A stretch of DNA of 64,000 nt, taken from assembly GCF_021568855.1 (NCBI RefSeq), contig NZ_JAKGUG010000003.1:264712-328711 (forward strand), given 5' to 3'. The notes beneath the pieces were generated by a model that worked only from the letters and a program-made list of their open reading frames with translations, had not been told where the DNA came from and did no database searches. Every line of letters begins with the position of its first letter. Positions within the stretch are counted from its first letter, which is position 1. Shown here piece by piece: positions 9,051 to 17,378 of this stretch. The stretch comes from Dethiosulfovibrio russensis. GTDB lineage: Bacteria > Synergistota > Synergistia > Synergistales > Dethiosulfovibrionaceae. The position numbers and the translations under genes are program-made.

Positions 9051-10292
9051 ATGGTACGAAAGACGAGGATCCTTTTCCTAATATTCGTCGCTCTCGTCGC
9101 CACTGTCGCTGGAGGAGCCTGGCGATTGAAGGGATTGGTCTCTCCGGAGGCGCAGGATATAAAGCAAAAAATCCAGTTCGACGAAAAAACCGGAAGTATA
9201 AACATACTGGCCCTGGGGGTCGACGACGTAGAAGGGGTGCATAGGTCGGATACTATAGCCTTCATCACCCTGGATATAGACAACAAGAGGATAAAGGTGA
9301 TGTCTCTTCCGAGGGATACCAGGACGACCATAAGAGACCATGGAACTCAAAAGATAAATCATTCCTACGCTTACGGTGGGGTAGACCTTCTCAAGGAAAC
9401 TGTCGTTAACCTGATAGGAATGCCGATACATTATACTTTGGCGGTAAACTATGAGAGTTTCCCTAAAATAGTGGACTCTCTCGGCGGTATCGACGTAGAC
9501 GTTCAGAAAAATCTTCATTATAGGGATAACGCCGGTGGATTATACATAAACATCAAAAAGGGATGGCGTCATCTGGACGGCAAGACCGCCCTCGAGTACG
9601 TTCGATTTCGTCACGATGCTCTCGGCGATATAGGACGTATCAAAAGGCAACAGAGATTCCTGAAGGCTCTGCTTAAAAAGCTTTACGATCCTTCTACCAT
9701 GTCCCATTTGCCGGAGATAACAGAGGAAATTCTCTCCGTGGTGGAGACCGACATACCTCCGAGTCAGGCCTTACAGTTGATAAGCTATCTAAAGGACATC
9801 TCTCCCGAGAGGATCTCTTTTTTCACCATGCCAGGAAAGGCCGCGATGATAAACGGAGCCAGCTATTGGTCGCCGGATCTGCTCCAGACCTCTACTTTGT
9901 TGACGTCCAGTCAGGACCTGTCTGGTGCGATGGACCTAAGCGGTCAGGATGAAGCAAAGGCAGGACTCGTAGAGGGTCTCGTGTCCGAGATAAACCGCCC
10001 TATCGCAGTTTTAAACGGAGATGGGACCTCTGGGCTTGGAAAAGAGATATCCTCCAGACTTGAAAAACACGGTATAGAGGTCGCTTACGTAGGCAACGCC
10101 AAGCATTTTGACTTTCACTACAGCACTATAAACTATAAACCCGGCGAGGACTCCAAAGATGTCGCCCTTGCCTTGGCTAGGCTTTCCGGGATACCGGAAA
10201 ATCTGGTCAAAGAGGACCGAGGGGCCTCCTATAGTGCAACTTTGATATTAGGACATGACAAAGACAGGATAATCGCTAATTTAGACAGATAG
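9051..10292 (+). CDS. LCP-family cell-envelope transferase with LytR C-terminal domain
   Basis: LytR-CpsA-Psr proteins attach polymers carried on undecaprenyl lipid to peptidoglycan or related acceptors outside the membrane. One N-terminal membrane segment (about residues 5-22) is followed by the LCP domain, with LPRDTRT, KINHSYAYGG and the arginine-rich RFRHDALGDIGRIKRQQ region. A LytR_C-like domain ends the 413-residue protein. I prefer the ATG at 9051, 8 bases after AGAGG, over the GTG at 9042. The acceptor polymer in a diderm host is unknown. Confidence 0.85.
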   Translation: MVRKTRILFLIFVALVATVAGGAWRLKGLVSPEAQDIKQKIQFDEKTGSINILALGVDDVEGVHRSDTIAFITLDIDNKRIKVMSLPRDTRTTIRDHGTQKINHSYAYGGVDLLKETVVNLIGMPIHYTLAVNYESFPKIVDSLGGIDVDVQKNLHYRDNAGGLYINIKKGWRHLDGKTALEYVRFRHDALGDIGRIKRQQRFLKALLKKLYDPSTMSHLPEITEEILSVVETDIPPSQALQLISYLKDISPERISFFTMPGKAAMINGASYWSPDLLQTSTLLTSSQDLSGAMDLSGQDEAKAGLVEGLVSEINRPIAVLNGDGTSGLGKEISSRLEKHGIEVAYVGNAKHFDFHYSTINYKPGEDSKDVALALARLSGIPENLVKEDRGASYSATLILGHDKDRIIANLDR

Positions 10293-10307
10293 GGGAGGGA
10301 TATCTTC

Positions 10308-10655
10308 GTGGAATACAGCAAACAAGCCGATTCGGTAGCAAGAGCCGTTTCCGACAAAAGGGGAAACGACGTCACGATAATGGACGTCAGAGAGGGGTCT
10401 ACCATTGCGGAGGAATTCGTGGTCGTCACCGCCAATTCGGACGTTCACATGAAGACGCTCTGCGAAGCGGCATCGGACGCTTTAGAAGAGTTGGGGCTAT
10501 CTCATGCCGTCGAGGGCCAGACCAGTTCAATGTGGCGTTTGATAGATGCGGGATACCTGCTGGTTCACGTCTTCAGCTCCAAGGGTAGAGAGTTCTACGA
10601 TCTGGAGAGGATATGGGGAGATCATCCTCACGTGAGGTTGGAAAATCAAGACTGA
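10308..10655 (+). CDS. rsfS: Ribosome silencing factor RsfS (Iojap family)
   Basis: Binds L14 of the 50S subunit and blocks subunit joining during slow growth. The 115-residue protein shows the family pattern DIMDV-like (TIMDVREGSTIAEEFVV) and the C-terminal YYDLE-like REFYDLERIWGD. It starts with GTG and ends the + strand operon; a terminator follows directly. The nadD-rsfS linkage is conserved widely. Confidence 0.94.
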   Translation: MEYSKQADSVARAVSDKRGNDVTIMDVREGSTIAEEFVVVTANSDVHMKTLCEAASDALEELGLSHAVEGQTSSMWRLIDAGYLLVHVFSSKGREFYDLERIWGDHPHVRLENQD

Positions 10656-10659
10656 TTCT

Positions 10660-10698
10660 AGAATGGCCCGGACCTCGGAATACCGGGCCATTCTTTTA
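10660..10698 (+). terminator. Terminator after rsfS
   Basis: A perfect 12-bp stem (AGAATGGCCCGG at 10660-10671 with its complement at 10683-10694) is followed by a short T-rich tail. It ends the + strand block that converges on tpiA. Confidence 0.85.
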
Positions 10699-10741
10699 TA
10701 GAATCCATGTCCTATAATATATCTTATGTTGCTTTTATGAC

Positions 10742-10786
10742 AAAAAGAGACAGGGGCACACATAAAGTTGTGCCCCTGTCTCTTTT
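10742..10786 (-). terminator. Terminator after tpiA
   Basis: A perfect 18-bp inverted repeat (10743-10760 with 10769-10786) has an 8-base loop. On the minus strand it is followed by a run of T (the A run at 10742-10746). The stem includes the first two bases (10785-10786) of the tpiA stop codon. Because both arms end in A/T runs, it can also stop + strand transcripts. Confidence 0.92.
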
Positions 10787-11528
10787 ATCGAACCATATAT
10801 AGGAAAGATCCAGGATCTAAGGAAGCTCCTCCTACGAGTCCGCCGTCTATATCGGTCATGGAGAACAGACTTTCCGAGTTGTCCGGTTTTACGCTTCCTC
10901 CGTATAGGATAGGAACCGTGGCACCGGCGAAGCGACCTGAGAGCCATTTTCTTATGGCCCCGCATACTTCCTGGGCGTCCTCGGGAGAGGCGGAACGTCC
11001 CGTTCCTATAGCCCATACGGGCTCGTAGGCCACTACGAGCGAATCGGACTGGATCTTATCTCCTGAGAGTCCGGATTTCAACTGCCTCTCGACCGTCTCC
11101 CAGGTAACTCCCCTATCCCGCTCCTCCAACGTCTCTCCTACGCATAAAACGGTCCTCAGCCCTCGGCTACAACAGGCATTCACCTTGGCTGCTATACGTT
11201 CTTCCGATTCTCCAAAGACGTGACGTCTCTCGCTATGACCGATCAGGCTGTATTCGGCTCCACAGTCTAGGGCCATTTCCACCGAGATCTCGCCCGTATA
11301 GGCACCCTTGTCGGCCTCGTGAACGTTTTGAACCCCTATGGAAAGCTTGTCCGCCACGCCCATCGATTTCGCAAGTCTGACGGTTCTCTCCAGATAGACG
11401 AAAGGGGGAAATATCGCCATTACCGTTTCCGATTTTTCAGGAAAACTTGAGGCTAGATCATGAAAAAAACGATCTATCTCAGCTCCGTTCATGTTCATCT
11501 TCCAGTTCCCGAAAAGATAGTTTTTCAT
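10785..11528 (-). CDS. tpiA: Triosephosphate isomerase
   Basis: Interconverts dihydroxyacetone phosphate and glyceraldehyde-3-phosphate. Its 247 residues form a TIM barrel. It shows FGNWKMN at the N-terminus (catalytic lysine), IGHSERR (catalytic histidine) and VAYEPVWAIGTG (catalytic glutamate). It is the last gene of a gap-pgk-tpiA glycolytic triplet that follows whiA with little spacing, and it is closed by a strong terminator. Confidence 0.97.
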   Translation of the reverse strand: MKNYLFGNWKMNMNGAEIDRFFHDLASSFPEKSETVMAIFPPFVYLERTVRLAKSMGVADKLSIGVQNVHEADKGAYTGEISVEMALDCGAEYSLIGHSERRHVFGESEERIAAKVNACCSRGLRTVLCVGETLEERDRGVTWETVERQLKSGLSGDKIQSDSLVVAYEPVWAIGTGRSASPEDAQEVCGAIRKWLSGRFAGATVPILYGGSVKPDNSESLFSMTDIDGGLVGGASLDPGSFLYMVR

Positions 11529-11541
11529 GGCTCCTACCGCC

Positions 11542-12726
11542 TTAATCGAGCAAAAGAGGAGCTATGCCGGGAAGGACTTTCCCCTCGCAGAACTCGAGAC
11601 TGGCTCCTCCTCCGGTAGACACATGGGAAACCTTCGACCTGTACCCCATAGAGGATACCGCCGAGGCAGTATCTCCTCCACCTACTACGGAGAAAGCCCC
11701 TTGCGATGTAGCTTTAGCCACTGCATCGCATAGGCCCTTGGTTCCCCTGGAGAAAGTCTCGACCTCGAAAACTCCGGACGGGCCATTCCAGAGTATGGTC
11801 TTTGCTCCTTCGATGATCTTAGAGAATGCCCTTACGGATTCGGGACCTATATCCAGTCCCATCAAGTCGTCGGGGATTTCGTCGGCAGCACAGGAAGTAA
11901 GTCCCGATAAATCCTCTATAGATGTAGCCGCTACGACGTCGACAGGTAACTCCACCGTCACGCCCGATTTTTCCGCCTTCTCCAGCATGGAAGCGGCAAA
12001 TTCGAGGTGCCCCTCGTCGAGAAGGGATTTGCCCACCGTACCACCTTTTGCCTTGAGGAACGTGAAGGCCATTCCTCCTCCTATCACTATGGAGGACACC
12101 TTGGACATGAGGTTGTCTATGACCCCTATCTTATCCGAGACCTTCGCTCCTCCCAATACGAGCACGAAAGGTGGTTCGGAATGGTCTCTCACCTTTGACA
12201 ATGCGGATATCTCCTCGTCCAAAAGGTAGCCGGCGTAGGAATCGAGGTGTTCCTGAACTCCTACGGTGGAAGCATGAGCCCTGTGGGATGCACTGAAGGC
12301 ATCCAACAGGAAGACATCGAAAGGAGCCGCCATGGAAAGGGAAAAGTCGGGGTCGTTGGCCTCTTCTTCCTTGTGGAATCTGGTGTTCTCCAACAGGAGG
12401 ATCTTTCCCGTCGAGTTTCTCAGGGCTTTCTCCACTTTGGGACCGACGCAGTCCTCGACGAAGTCTACGGGGCCAAGCAGCTTTTCCACTGCCGGCACTA
12501 CCGCCTTCAGGCTGAACTCTGGATTTATTTTGCCTTTCGGACGACCTAGATGGGAGGCCAAAGCTACGATAGCTCCAACGTCCTTCAAGGCCTTCAAGGT
12601 CGGCAGGTGGGCTCTTATCCTCGTGTCGTCCGATACGAGACCGTCTTTCAACGGAACGTTGAAGTCCACCCTCACCAGGACTTTCTTGCCCCTAAGAGAA
12701 CCGTAGTCGGGAGTCCTTAGGTTCAA
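11542..12726 (-). CDS. pgk: Phosphoglycerate kinase
   Basis: Makes ATP from 1,3-bisphosphoglycerate in glycolysis. Its 394 residues cover the normal two-domain fold, with VLVRVDFNVPL and ASHLGRPKG near the N-terminus and the late GGGDTA motif. The only start that fits the family alignment is a TTG at 12726, three bases after the gap stop, with AAGGGG upstream. Tight spacing points to coupling with gap. Confidence 0.96.
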   Translation of the reverse strand: MNLRTPDYGSLRGKKVLVRVDFNVPLKDGLVSDDTRIRAHLPTLKALKDVGAIVALASHLGRPKGKINPEFSLKAVVPAVEKLLGPVDFVEDCVGPKVEKALRNSTGKILLLENTRFHKEEEANDPDFSLSMAAPFDVFLLDAFSASHRAHASTVGVQEHLDSYAGYLLDEEISALSKVRDHSEPPFVLVLGGAKVSDKIGVIDNLMSKVSSIVIGGGMAFTFLKAKGGTVGKSLLDEGHLEFAASMLEKAEKSGVTVELPVDVVAATSIEDLSGLTSCAADEIPDDLMGLDIGPESVRAFSKIIEGAKTILWNGPSGVFEVETFSRGTKGLCDAVAKATSQGAFSVVGGGDTASAVSSMGYRSKVSHVSTGGGASLEFCEGKVLPGIAPLLLD

Positions 12727-12729
12727 GTC

Positions 12730-13749
12730 CTACAGCCCCTTTCTGATCATGTGATTGACCAGGTCCAGACAACGGCACGAATATCCCCATTCGTTATCGT
12801 ACCAAGACAGTACCTTGACCATGTTGTCTATAGCCATAGTATGGTTTGGGGCGAAGATAGAGGATCGACTGTCATGGACGAAGTCCATGGACACGCAGTC
12901 GTCCGTCTCGTATCCCAGATATCTGGACATGGATCCCTCGGAGTATTTTTTAACCGTAGAGTTGATTTCCTCTGCCGTAACCGATTTGGGAAGCTCGACG
13001 ACGAGATCGACTACGGAGACGTTAGGAGTGGGGACCCTCAGGGCCATTCCGTTCAGTCTGCCCTTGAGTTCCGGAATTACCAAGCCTACAGCCTTGGCAG
13101 CTCCGGTTGAGGTAGGGACCATGGAGACGGCGGCCGCTCTTCCCCTGTGGAACTTTTTATGAGATGAGTCGACCGTTTTTTGGTCTCCTGTATAGGCGTG
13201 GACGGTTGTCATAACCCCTTTTACGATGTTGAACTCGTCGTTCAGGATCTTCGCCACAGGAGCTAGACAGTTGGTAGTACAGGAAGCGTTGGAGACGATG
13301 TGATGCACCGAGGGATCGTAAGACTCCTCGTTGACCCCCATCACAAAGGTTCCCAGCCCTTCTCCGCTGCCAGGTGCCGTGATTACCACCTTCTTAGCCC
13401 CTGAGTCGAGGTGTGCTTGGGCTTTTTCCGTATCCTTGTATATTCCAGATGCCTCGATTACGATATCAACTCCAAGGTCGCCCCAGTTAAACTGGTCCGG
13501 GGTCGAATGTCGAAGAGTGGCTATGGCCTTGCCGTCCACGAAGATATTTTCGTCGTCGTAGTCGACTTTTCCCTGATACCTGCGATGAACCGAATCGTAC
13601 TTGAAAAGGTAGGCTCTCTGCTCCGAAGTCGAGCGACTGTTTGTCGCCACTATGTCTATCAACCCCTCCTGGTCGTACTCATGAAGGGCTCTGAGGACCA
13701 ATCTTCCTATTCTACCAAAACCGTTAATTGCGACTTTAACCTTAGACAT
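12730..13749 (-). CDS. gap: Glyceraldehyde-3-phosphate dehydrogenase
   Basis: NAD-dependent oxidation and phosphorylation of glyceraldehyde-3-phosphate. It begins VKVAINGFGRIGRL (Rossmann fold), and the active-site SNASCTTNCLAP is intact with the catalytic cysteine. The 339-residue length is standard. I chose the ATG at 13749 (MSKVKVAINGFG) rather than an earlier frame start. AAAGGAG lies 11 bases upstream, just past the whiA stop. Confidence 0.97.
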   Translation of the reverse strand: MSKVKVAINGFGRIGRLVLRALHEYDQEGLIDIVATNSRSTSEQRAYLFKYDSVHRRYQGKVDYDDENIFVDGKAIATLRHSTPDQFNWGDLGVDIVIEASGIYKDTEKAQAHLDSGAKKVVITAPGSGEGLGTFVMGVNEESYDPSVHHIVSNASCTTNCLAPVAKILNDEFNIVKGVMTTVHAYTGDQKTVDSSHKKFHRGRAAAVSMVPTSTGAAKAVGLVIPELKGRLNGMALRVPTPNVSVVDLVVELPKSVTAEEINSTVKKYSEGSMSRYLGYETDDCVSMDFVHDSRSSIFAPNHTMAIDNMVKVLSWYDNEWGYSCRCLDLVNHMIRKGL

Positions 13750-13774
13750 GGCGTATGACGCTCCTTTCGAGTTT

Positions 13775-14665
13775 TTAATCATCGTAGCTAAAACCGTAGG
13801 TCTCGGCGATGGACAGGATCTTTTTCCACCGATAAGTTACGGTACTCTTGCTTACGGGAGAGTTCATTGCAGATCCCAGTTCGTTCAGGCTGGCGCTTGG
13901 ATTGGCGATTCTCAGATCGATAAGTTCGGCCAAATCGGGAGGTAGCTCATCTTCATGGCCGTTTTTCTTAAGGAATGTCGCAAGGGCTATCTGACGCCTA
14001 GCGGCATCGACGGTCTTTCTTATATTGGAGGCATCACAATTTACCAGACGATTAGCCCTGTCTCTCATGGATCTGACGATGGCCTTTTCCTCCATCTTCA
14101 AAGCTGCATCGGGTAATCCCATGCCTATCATTAGATCTACAATGTCGTTTTGACCTCTCACCATGGCTTCGACACAACCGGATCCCCTCCGATACGAGAC
14201 GGAGAGGTCGTTTTTCTGAAGATGATCCTTTAGGCCCGTGAGTATTTCGTCGTAAGGAACTCGAAATAGAAAGTAATATCCTCGTTTAGGGAAAAATACA
14301 GAGCCTACGGCGCCGAATATCCCTCTGACCCAGGCCCAACGAATGAAGGAGCCGCTAAGCTCTTTCGACTGAATGGTTCTGAATAGGTCTATGGGCATCT
14401 CCAGTTGCACGGTACCTCTGTGTCTCTCTGGAACGTGCAACATTTTTCCCAGGTCAAAATAGCCTCCCCAGGAGGTTTTCTTCCACAAACGTCTCATACG
14501 ATGAAAAATCCACAGTCTTCTGGAGGAGAGAATCACCCTATCTGCTTTCGTGATCTTGCGTCTCATGCAGGAAAATGTACCCGCTATTTCCGAGTCGGCC
14601 GATATCCGATCCGGAATATGGGACGATATCCATTCATCCCATATCTCACTGCTTAGAGAGTCCAC
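13775..14665 (-). CDS. whiA: WhiA-like DNA-binding protein
   Basis: WhiA pairs a degenerate LAGLIDADG homing-endonuclease fold with a C-terminal helix-turn-helix. In Gram-positives it affects division and sporulation. Here the middle region (about residues 105-175) has RGIFGAVGSVFFPKRGYY. The C-terminal half has RANRLVNCDASNIRKTVDA and a helix-turn-helix, ending near SKSTVTYRWKK. It starts with GTG directly after the yvcK stop. The N-terminal 100 residues are less conserved. The rapZ-yvcK-whiA order supports the call strongly. Confidence 0.88.
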   Translation of the reverse strand: MDSLSSEIWDEWISSHIPDRISADSEIAGTFSCMRRKITKADRVILSSRRLWIFHRMRRLWKKTSWGGYFDLGKMLHVPERHRGTVQLEMPIDLFRTIQSKELSGSFIRWAWVRGIFGAVGSVFFPKRGYYFLFRVPYDEILTGLKDHLQKNDLSVSYRRGSGCVEAMVRGQNDIVDLMIGMGLPDAALKMEEKAIVRSMRDRANRLVNCDASNIRKTVDAARRQIALATFLKKNGHEDELPPDLAELIDLRIANPSASLNELGSAMNSPVSKSTVTYRWKKILSIAETYGFSYDD

Positions 14666-15778
14666 TTAGAAAGTTCCACCGTCCTTCTTCTGTATCAAGG
14701 AGAAAATGGCCTCCGATAGATGTCCTCCGTCATGTCTTATGACCGGTTCTCCCTTTACTCGATCTACCCTTAGAAAAGAGCCCCGCAGGACCTTGCAGCC
14801 TTTTTCGTAAAGTTTGACCTCTTCGTCGTCGTTCAGATAGAGAGGTTCCGCACCCTCCGCTTTGTATCGTTCCAACAGTCCCCGTGGGACCTCCTGATCG
14901 TTCACTATGACGTAGTCAGGTAGTTTCCCTAGGACTTTCTCTATCCAATTTAGATGTTCCGTTACCGACATTCCCTCGGTCTCTCTAGGCTGTGTCATTA
15001 TATTGGCCACGTATACGGTGGGAGCCAATCCCTTTTTTATCCTTTCTCTAAAATTTCTTATGAGAAGGTTGGGGATCACGCTTGTAAAGAGACTTCCGGG
15101 GCCTAATACGATAAGATCTGCCGTGTCTACAGCAGCCATAACCTCTTTGATAGGCTTTGCGTCCGACGGTTCCAGCCATATCTCGTCCAGGTCCGTGCCG
15201 AAATTTGAAATCTCGAGCTCTCCTTTGAATTGCTTCCCGTCGCTTGTCTTTCCCCGAAGAACGATGTTTTCAGTGGAGACCGGAAGAACGCGGCCTCTTA
15301 TCGCTAGAAGTTGATTGATCCTCTCCACCGCCAGCTTAAAGTCTCCTGTCATCTCAGCCGAGGCCAACAACATGAGATTCCCCAGACTATGTCCAGCTAG
15401 GTCTCCTTTGTCGAAGCGAAAGTCCATAAAGGATCTCAATACGTCGTCGTTCTCGCTCAAAGCCACGATGCAGTTTCGGATATCTCCGGGGGGAAGGACT
15501 CCCCAGTCCCTGGTGATACGTCCCGAGCTACCGCCTTCATCGGTGACGGTTACGACCGCCGTTATGTTTTTCGTGAATCCTTTCAACCCCATCAGAAAGG
15601 CGGATAGACCGGTACCTCCGCCTACAGCCACCACATAAGGTCCAGATGAAAGACGAAAGGAGACACCGGAGTCTTTCGTCGGAGGGGACGATCGGACTCC
15701 TGTCCTTCCCCTCTTAAAGAGTGCTCCAGCGATAACACCTACTGAAAGTCCCCATAAAAAGGGCCATAGATGCCTCAT
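14666..15778 (-). CDS. yvcK: YvcK/GlmR family UDP-sugar-binding protein
   Basis: CofD-like protein that in Bacillus binds UDP-GlcNAc and stimulates cell-wall precursor supply. An N-terminal membrane segment (about residues 4-22) precedes the conserved nucleotide fold. That fold begins VAVGGGTGLSAFLMGLK and has TDEGGSSGRI and LPPGDIRNC. It has 370 residues, within the family range. The predicted membrane anchor is found in some but not all members. It lies between rapZ and whiA, the classic order. Confidence 0.92.
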   Translation of the reverse strand: MRHLWPFLWGLSVGVIAGALFKRGRTGVRSSPPTKDSGVSFRLSSGPYVVAVGGGTGLSAFLMGLKGFTKNITAVVTVTDEGGSSGRITRDWGVLPPGDIRNCIVALSENDDVLRSFMDFRFDKGDLAGHSLGNLMLLASAEMTGDFKLAVERINQLLAIRGRVLPVSTENIVLRGKTSDGKQFKGELEISNFGTDLDEIWLEPSDAKPIKEVMAAVDTADLIVLGPGSLFTSVIPNLLIRNFRERIKKGLAPTVYVANIMTQPRETEGMSVTEHLNWIEKVLGKLPDYVIVNDQEVPRGLLERYKAEGAEPLYLNDDEEVKLYEKGCKVLRGSFLRVDRVKGEPVIRHDGGHLSEAIFSLIQKKDGGTF

Positions 15779-15823
15779 AGAGTCATCTCCTCCCTGAAGT
15801 GTATCGTGATATCGTAAAAAAAC

Positions 15824-16705
15824 TCAATGTTTATCGATGTCTCTATGGGAAGAGGTCACACGATAACCCTGTTCCTCGAAAATTAACTCGAGCCATTCGA
15901 CCATGGCTACGGACCTGTGTCGTCCTCCGGTGCATCCTATAGCTATGTGCATTGAGCTCTTTCCAACCCTACCATATTGAGGAAGTAAGAACTCAAAGAA
16001 ATCGACGGTCTTGTCTAAAAAAACTTCCCAGTCCGGGAATTGTTCCTTTATATACTGTTTTACCGGTTCGTCCGTGCCTGTAAGATCTCTAAGGCTGGGA
16101 ACGTAGTAGGGATTAGGTAAGAACCTGACGTCCATGACGTAGTCGCTGTCGTTCGGTATTCCGTGTTTAAACCCAAACGAGGAAAAAAGGACCGTGAGCT
16201 GAGGATCCGGTGATCCCAGAGCTTTTAAAAGTGCTGGCCTAAACGATCTTATATCAAGATTGGAGGTGTCTACGATGATATCCGCTTCCTGCCTTATGGA
16301 TGCGAGAAGGTCTCTTTCCCTTTTTATACCCTCTAGTATGGTTACGCCATCTCCCAAAGGGTGGCTCCGTCTGGTGGTGTTGAATCTTTGTACGAGGACT
16401 TCGTCGGTGGCGTCCAGAAAGACGACGGAAAAATCCTCTACCCTAGCTCTGATTTCTCTGGAGATCGTCACGAATCGATCCAGGTCTTTTCCTCTCACGT
16501 CTACAACTACGGCCACGCCGTTTACGACGGCGGAATCATGAGTCCCCAAAAGTTCCAGAAGCTGAGGAAGAAGTGCCGCAGGGATGTTGTCCACGGCGAA
16601 TAAGCCTTGGTCCTCCAGGATATTAAGGGTACTGGATTTACCGCTGCCGGAGAGTCCTGTGACCACCACCAGCTTCTTCACATTGTATATTCCCAACAGA
16701 GTCAC
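15824..16705 (-). CDS. rapZ: RapZ-family nucleotide-binding protein
   Basis: In E. coli RapZ delivers the small RNA GlmZ to RNase E; in Bacillus the homologue YvcJ is an ATPase/GTPase. Walker A GLSGSGKSS is near residue 17. The C-terminal domain has the conserved IGCTGGRHRSV. The frame opens with GTG immediately after the stop of the SPOR gene, but AGGAGG is then only 2 bases away. A TTG three codons later (16696) fits the spacing better, so the start is uncertain. Length is 293 residues. Confidence 0.93.
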   Translation of the reverse strand: MTLLGIYNVKKLVVVTGLSGSGKSSTLNILEDQGLFAVDNIPAALLPQLLELLGTHDSAVVNGVAVVVDVRGKDLDRFVTISREIRARVEDFSVVFLDATDEVLVQRFNTTRRSHPLGDGVTILEGIKRERDLLASIRQEADIIVDTSNLDIRSFRPALLKALGSPDPQLTVLFSSFGFKHGIPNDSDYVMDVRFLPNPYYVPSLRDLTGTDEPVKQYIKEQFPDWEVFLDKTVDFFEFLLPQYGRVGKSSMHIAIGCTGGRHRSVAMVEWLELIFEEQGYRVTSSHRDIDKH

Positions 16706-17317
16706 CTACCTCCTGAGAAACACAAAATAAGGATATCCCAGTTTTTTTAGCCTCTCTCCAACGGCAGTAGCCTGGTTACGTGAGGTCCCGCCGGGAATCC
16801 AAACCCTGTAATATCTGGTTCCGTTCACTATCCCCTCGCCTATTATAGTCGAGTACCCCTTGGAATCGACCTTAGACGCCAAGGCCTTAGCCATCGATCG
16901 TTGTTTGAAGGCACCGACCTGAACATACCAAGAGGAGTTTTTTGCGGTGGCAGAGGACCTGGAAGGGGCGCTCGTAGGCTTCGGTTGAGATACGCTTTTT
17001 TTATGAGAAGTCTCTCTTGGTTTGTCCTCAGCCTCTTTCATGGATATGGGAACGGCAATCACTGTACCGTCTTCCACCGAGACATCGTTCTCGTCCAAAG
17101 AACGCTCTTCTTCTATAGGGACGTCTATATTTCGGGGCTGAGATGGGACGGGACTAGCCTCCTGGACGTATTTTCCATAAGGATCGTCTTTATCGGGGAG
17201 AAAAAAAATCTTTATCCCGAAGACTAAAAACCCCAACGCCACCAGGCCAAGTATCGGTAGCATCAGATCTCCAAAGGGCAATAAGCTCCTCTTTTTCCGC
17301 TTTACCTTCCTAGCCAT
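16706..17317 (-). CDS. SPOR-domain membrane protein
   Basis: A basic N-terminus (ARKVKRKKRS) is followed by one membrane segment (about residues 17-39), then a low-complexity proline/serine linker, then a C-terminal SPOR domain (about residues 128-203, beginning WYVQVGAF). SPOR domains bind stripped glycan strands at the division septum, so a periplasmic division role is likely. It lies just after ftsZ past a terminator and before rapZ. I do not assign it to DedD, FtsN or another named type. Confidence 0.85.
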   Translation of the reverse strand: MARKVKRKKRSLLPFGDLMLPILGLVALGFLVFGIKIFFLPDKDDPYGKYVQEASPVPSQPRNIDVPIEEERSLDENDVSVEDGTVIAVPISMKEAEDKPRETSHKKSVSQPKPTSAPSRSSATAKNSSWYVQVGAFKQRSMAKALASKVDSKGYSTIIGEGIVNGTRYYRVWIPGGTSRNQATAVGERLKKLGYPYFVFLRR

Positions 17318-17334
17318 AACAACACCATTCCCTT

Positions 17335-17372
17335 AAAAAAGCGGGACAAACCTATAGAGGTTCGGCCCCGCT
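17335..17372 (-). terminator. Terminator after ftsZ
   Basis: On the minus strand AGCGGG and CCCGCT form the outer stem and AACCT/AGGTT an inner stem, followed by six T residues (A run 17335-17340). It would end or reduce transcription from the division cluster before the SPOR-rapZ genes. Confidence 0.8.
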
Positions 17373-17378
17373 AAATGT

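Noticed and set aside
10742..10786. Long perfect inverted repeat that could be a mobile-element end
   Set aside because: It has an 8-base loop and flanking A/T runs at the end of tpiA and shows no transposase or repeat partner; it is a terminator.
13749..16705. Genomic island or transferred segment
   Set aside because: Base composition and codon style match the neighbours, and the genes are conserved housekeeping functions with no integrase or repeats.
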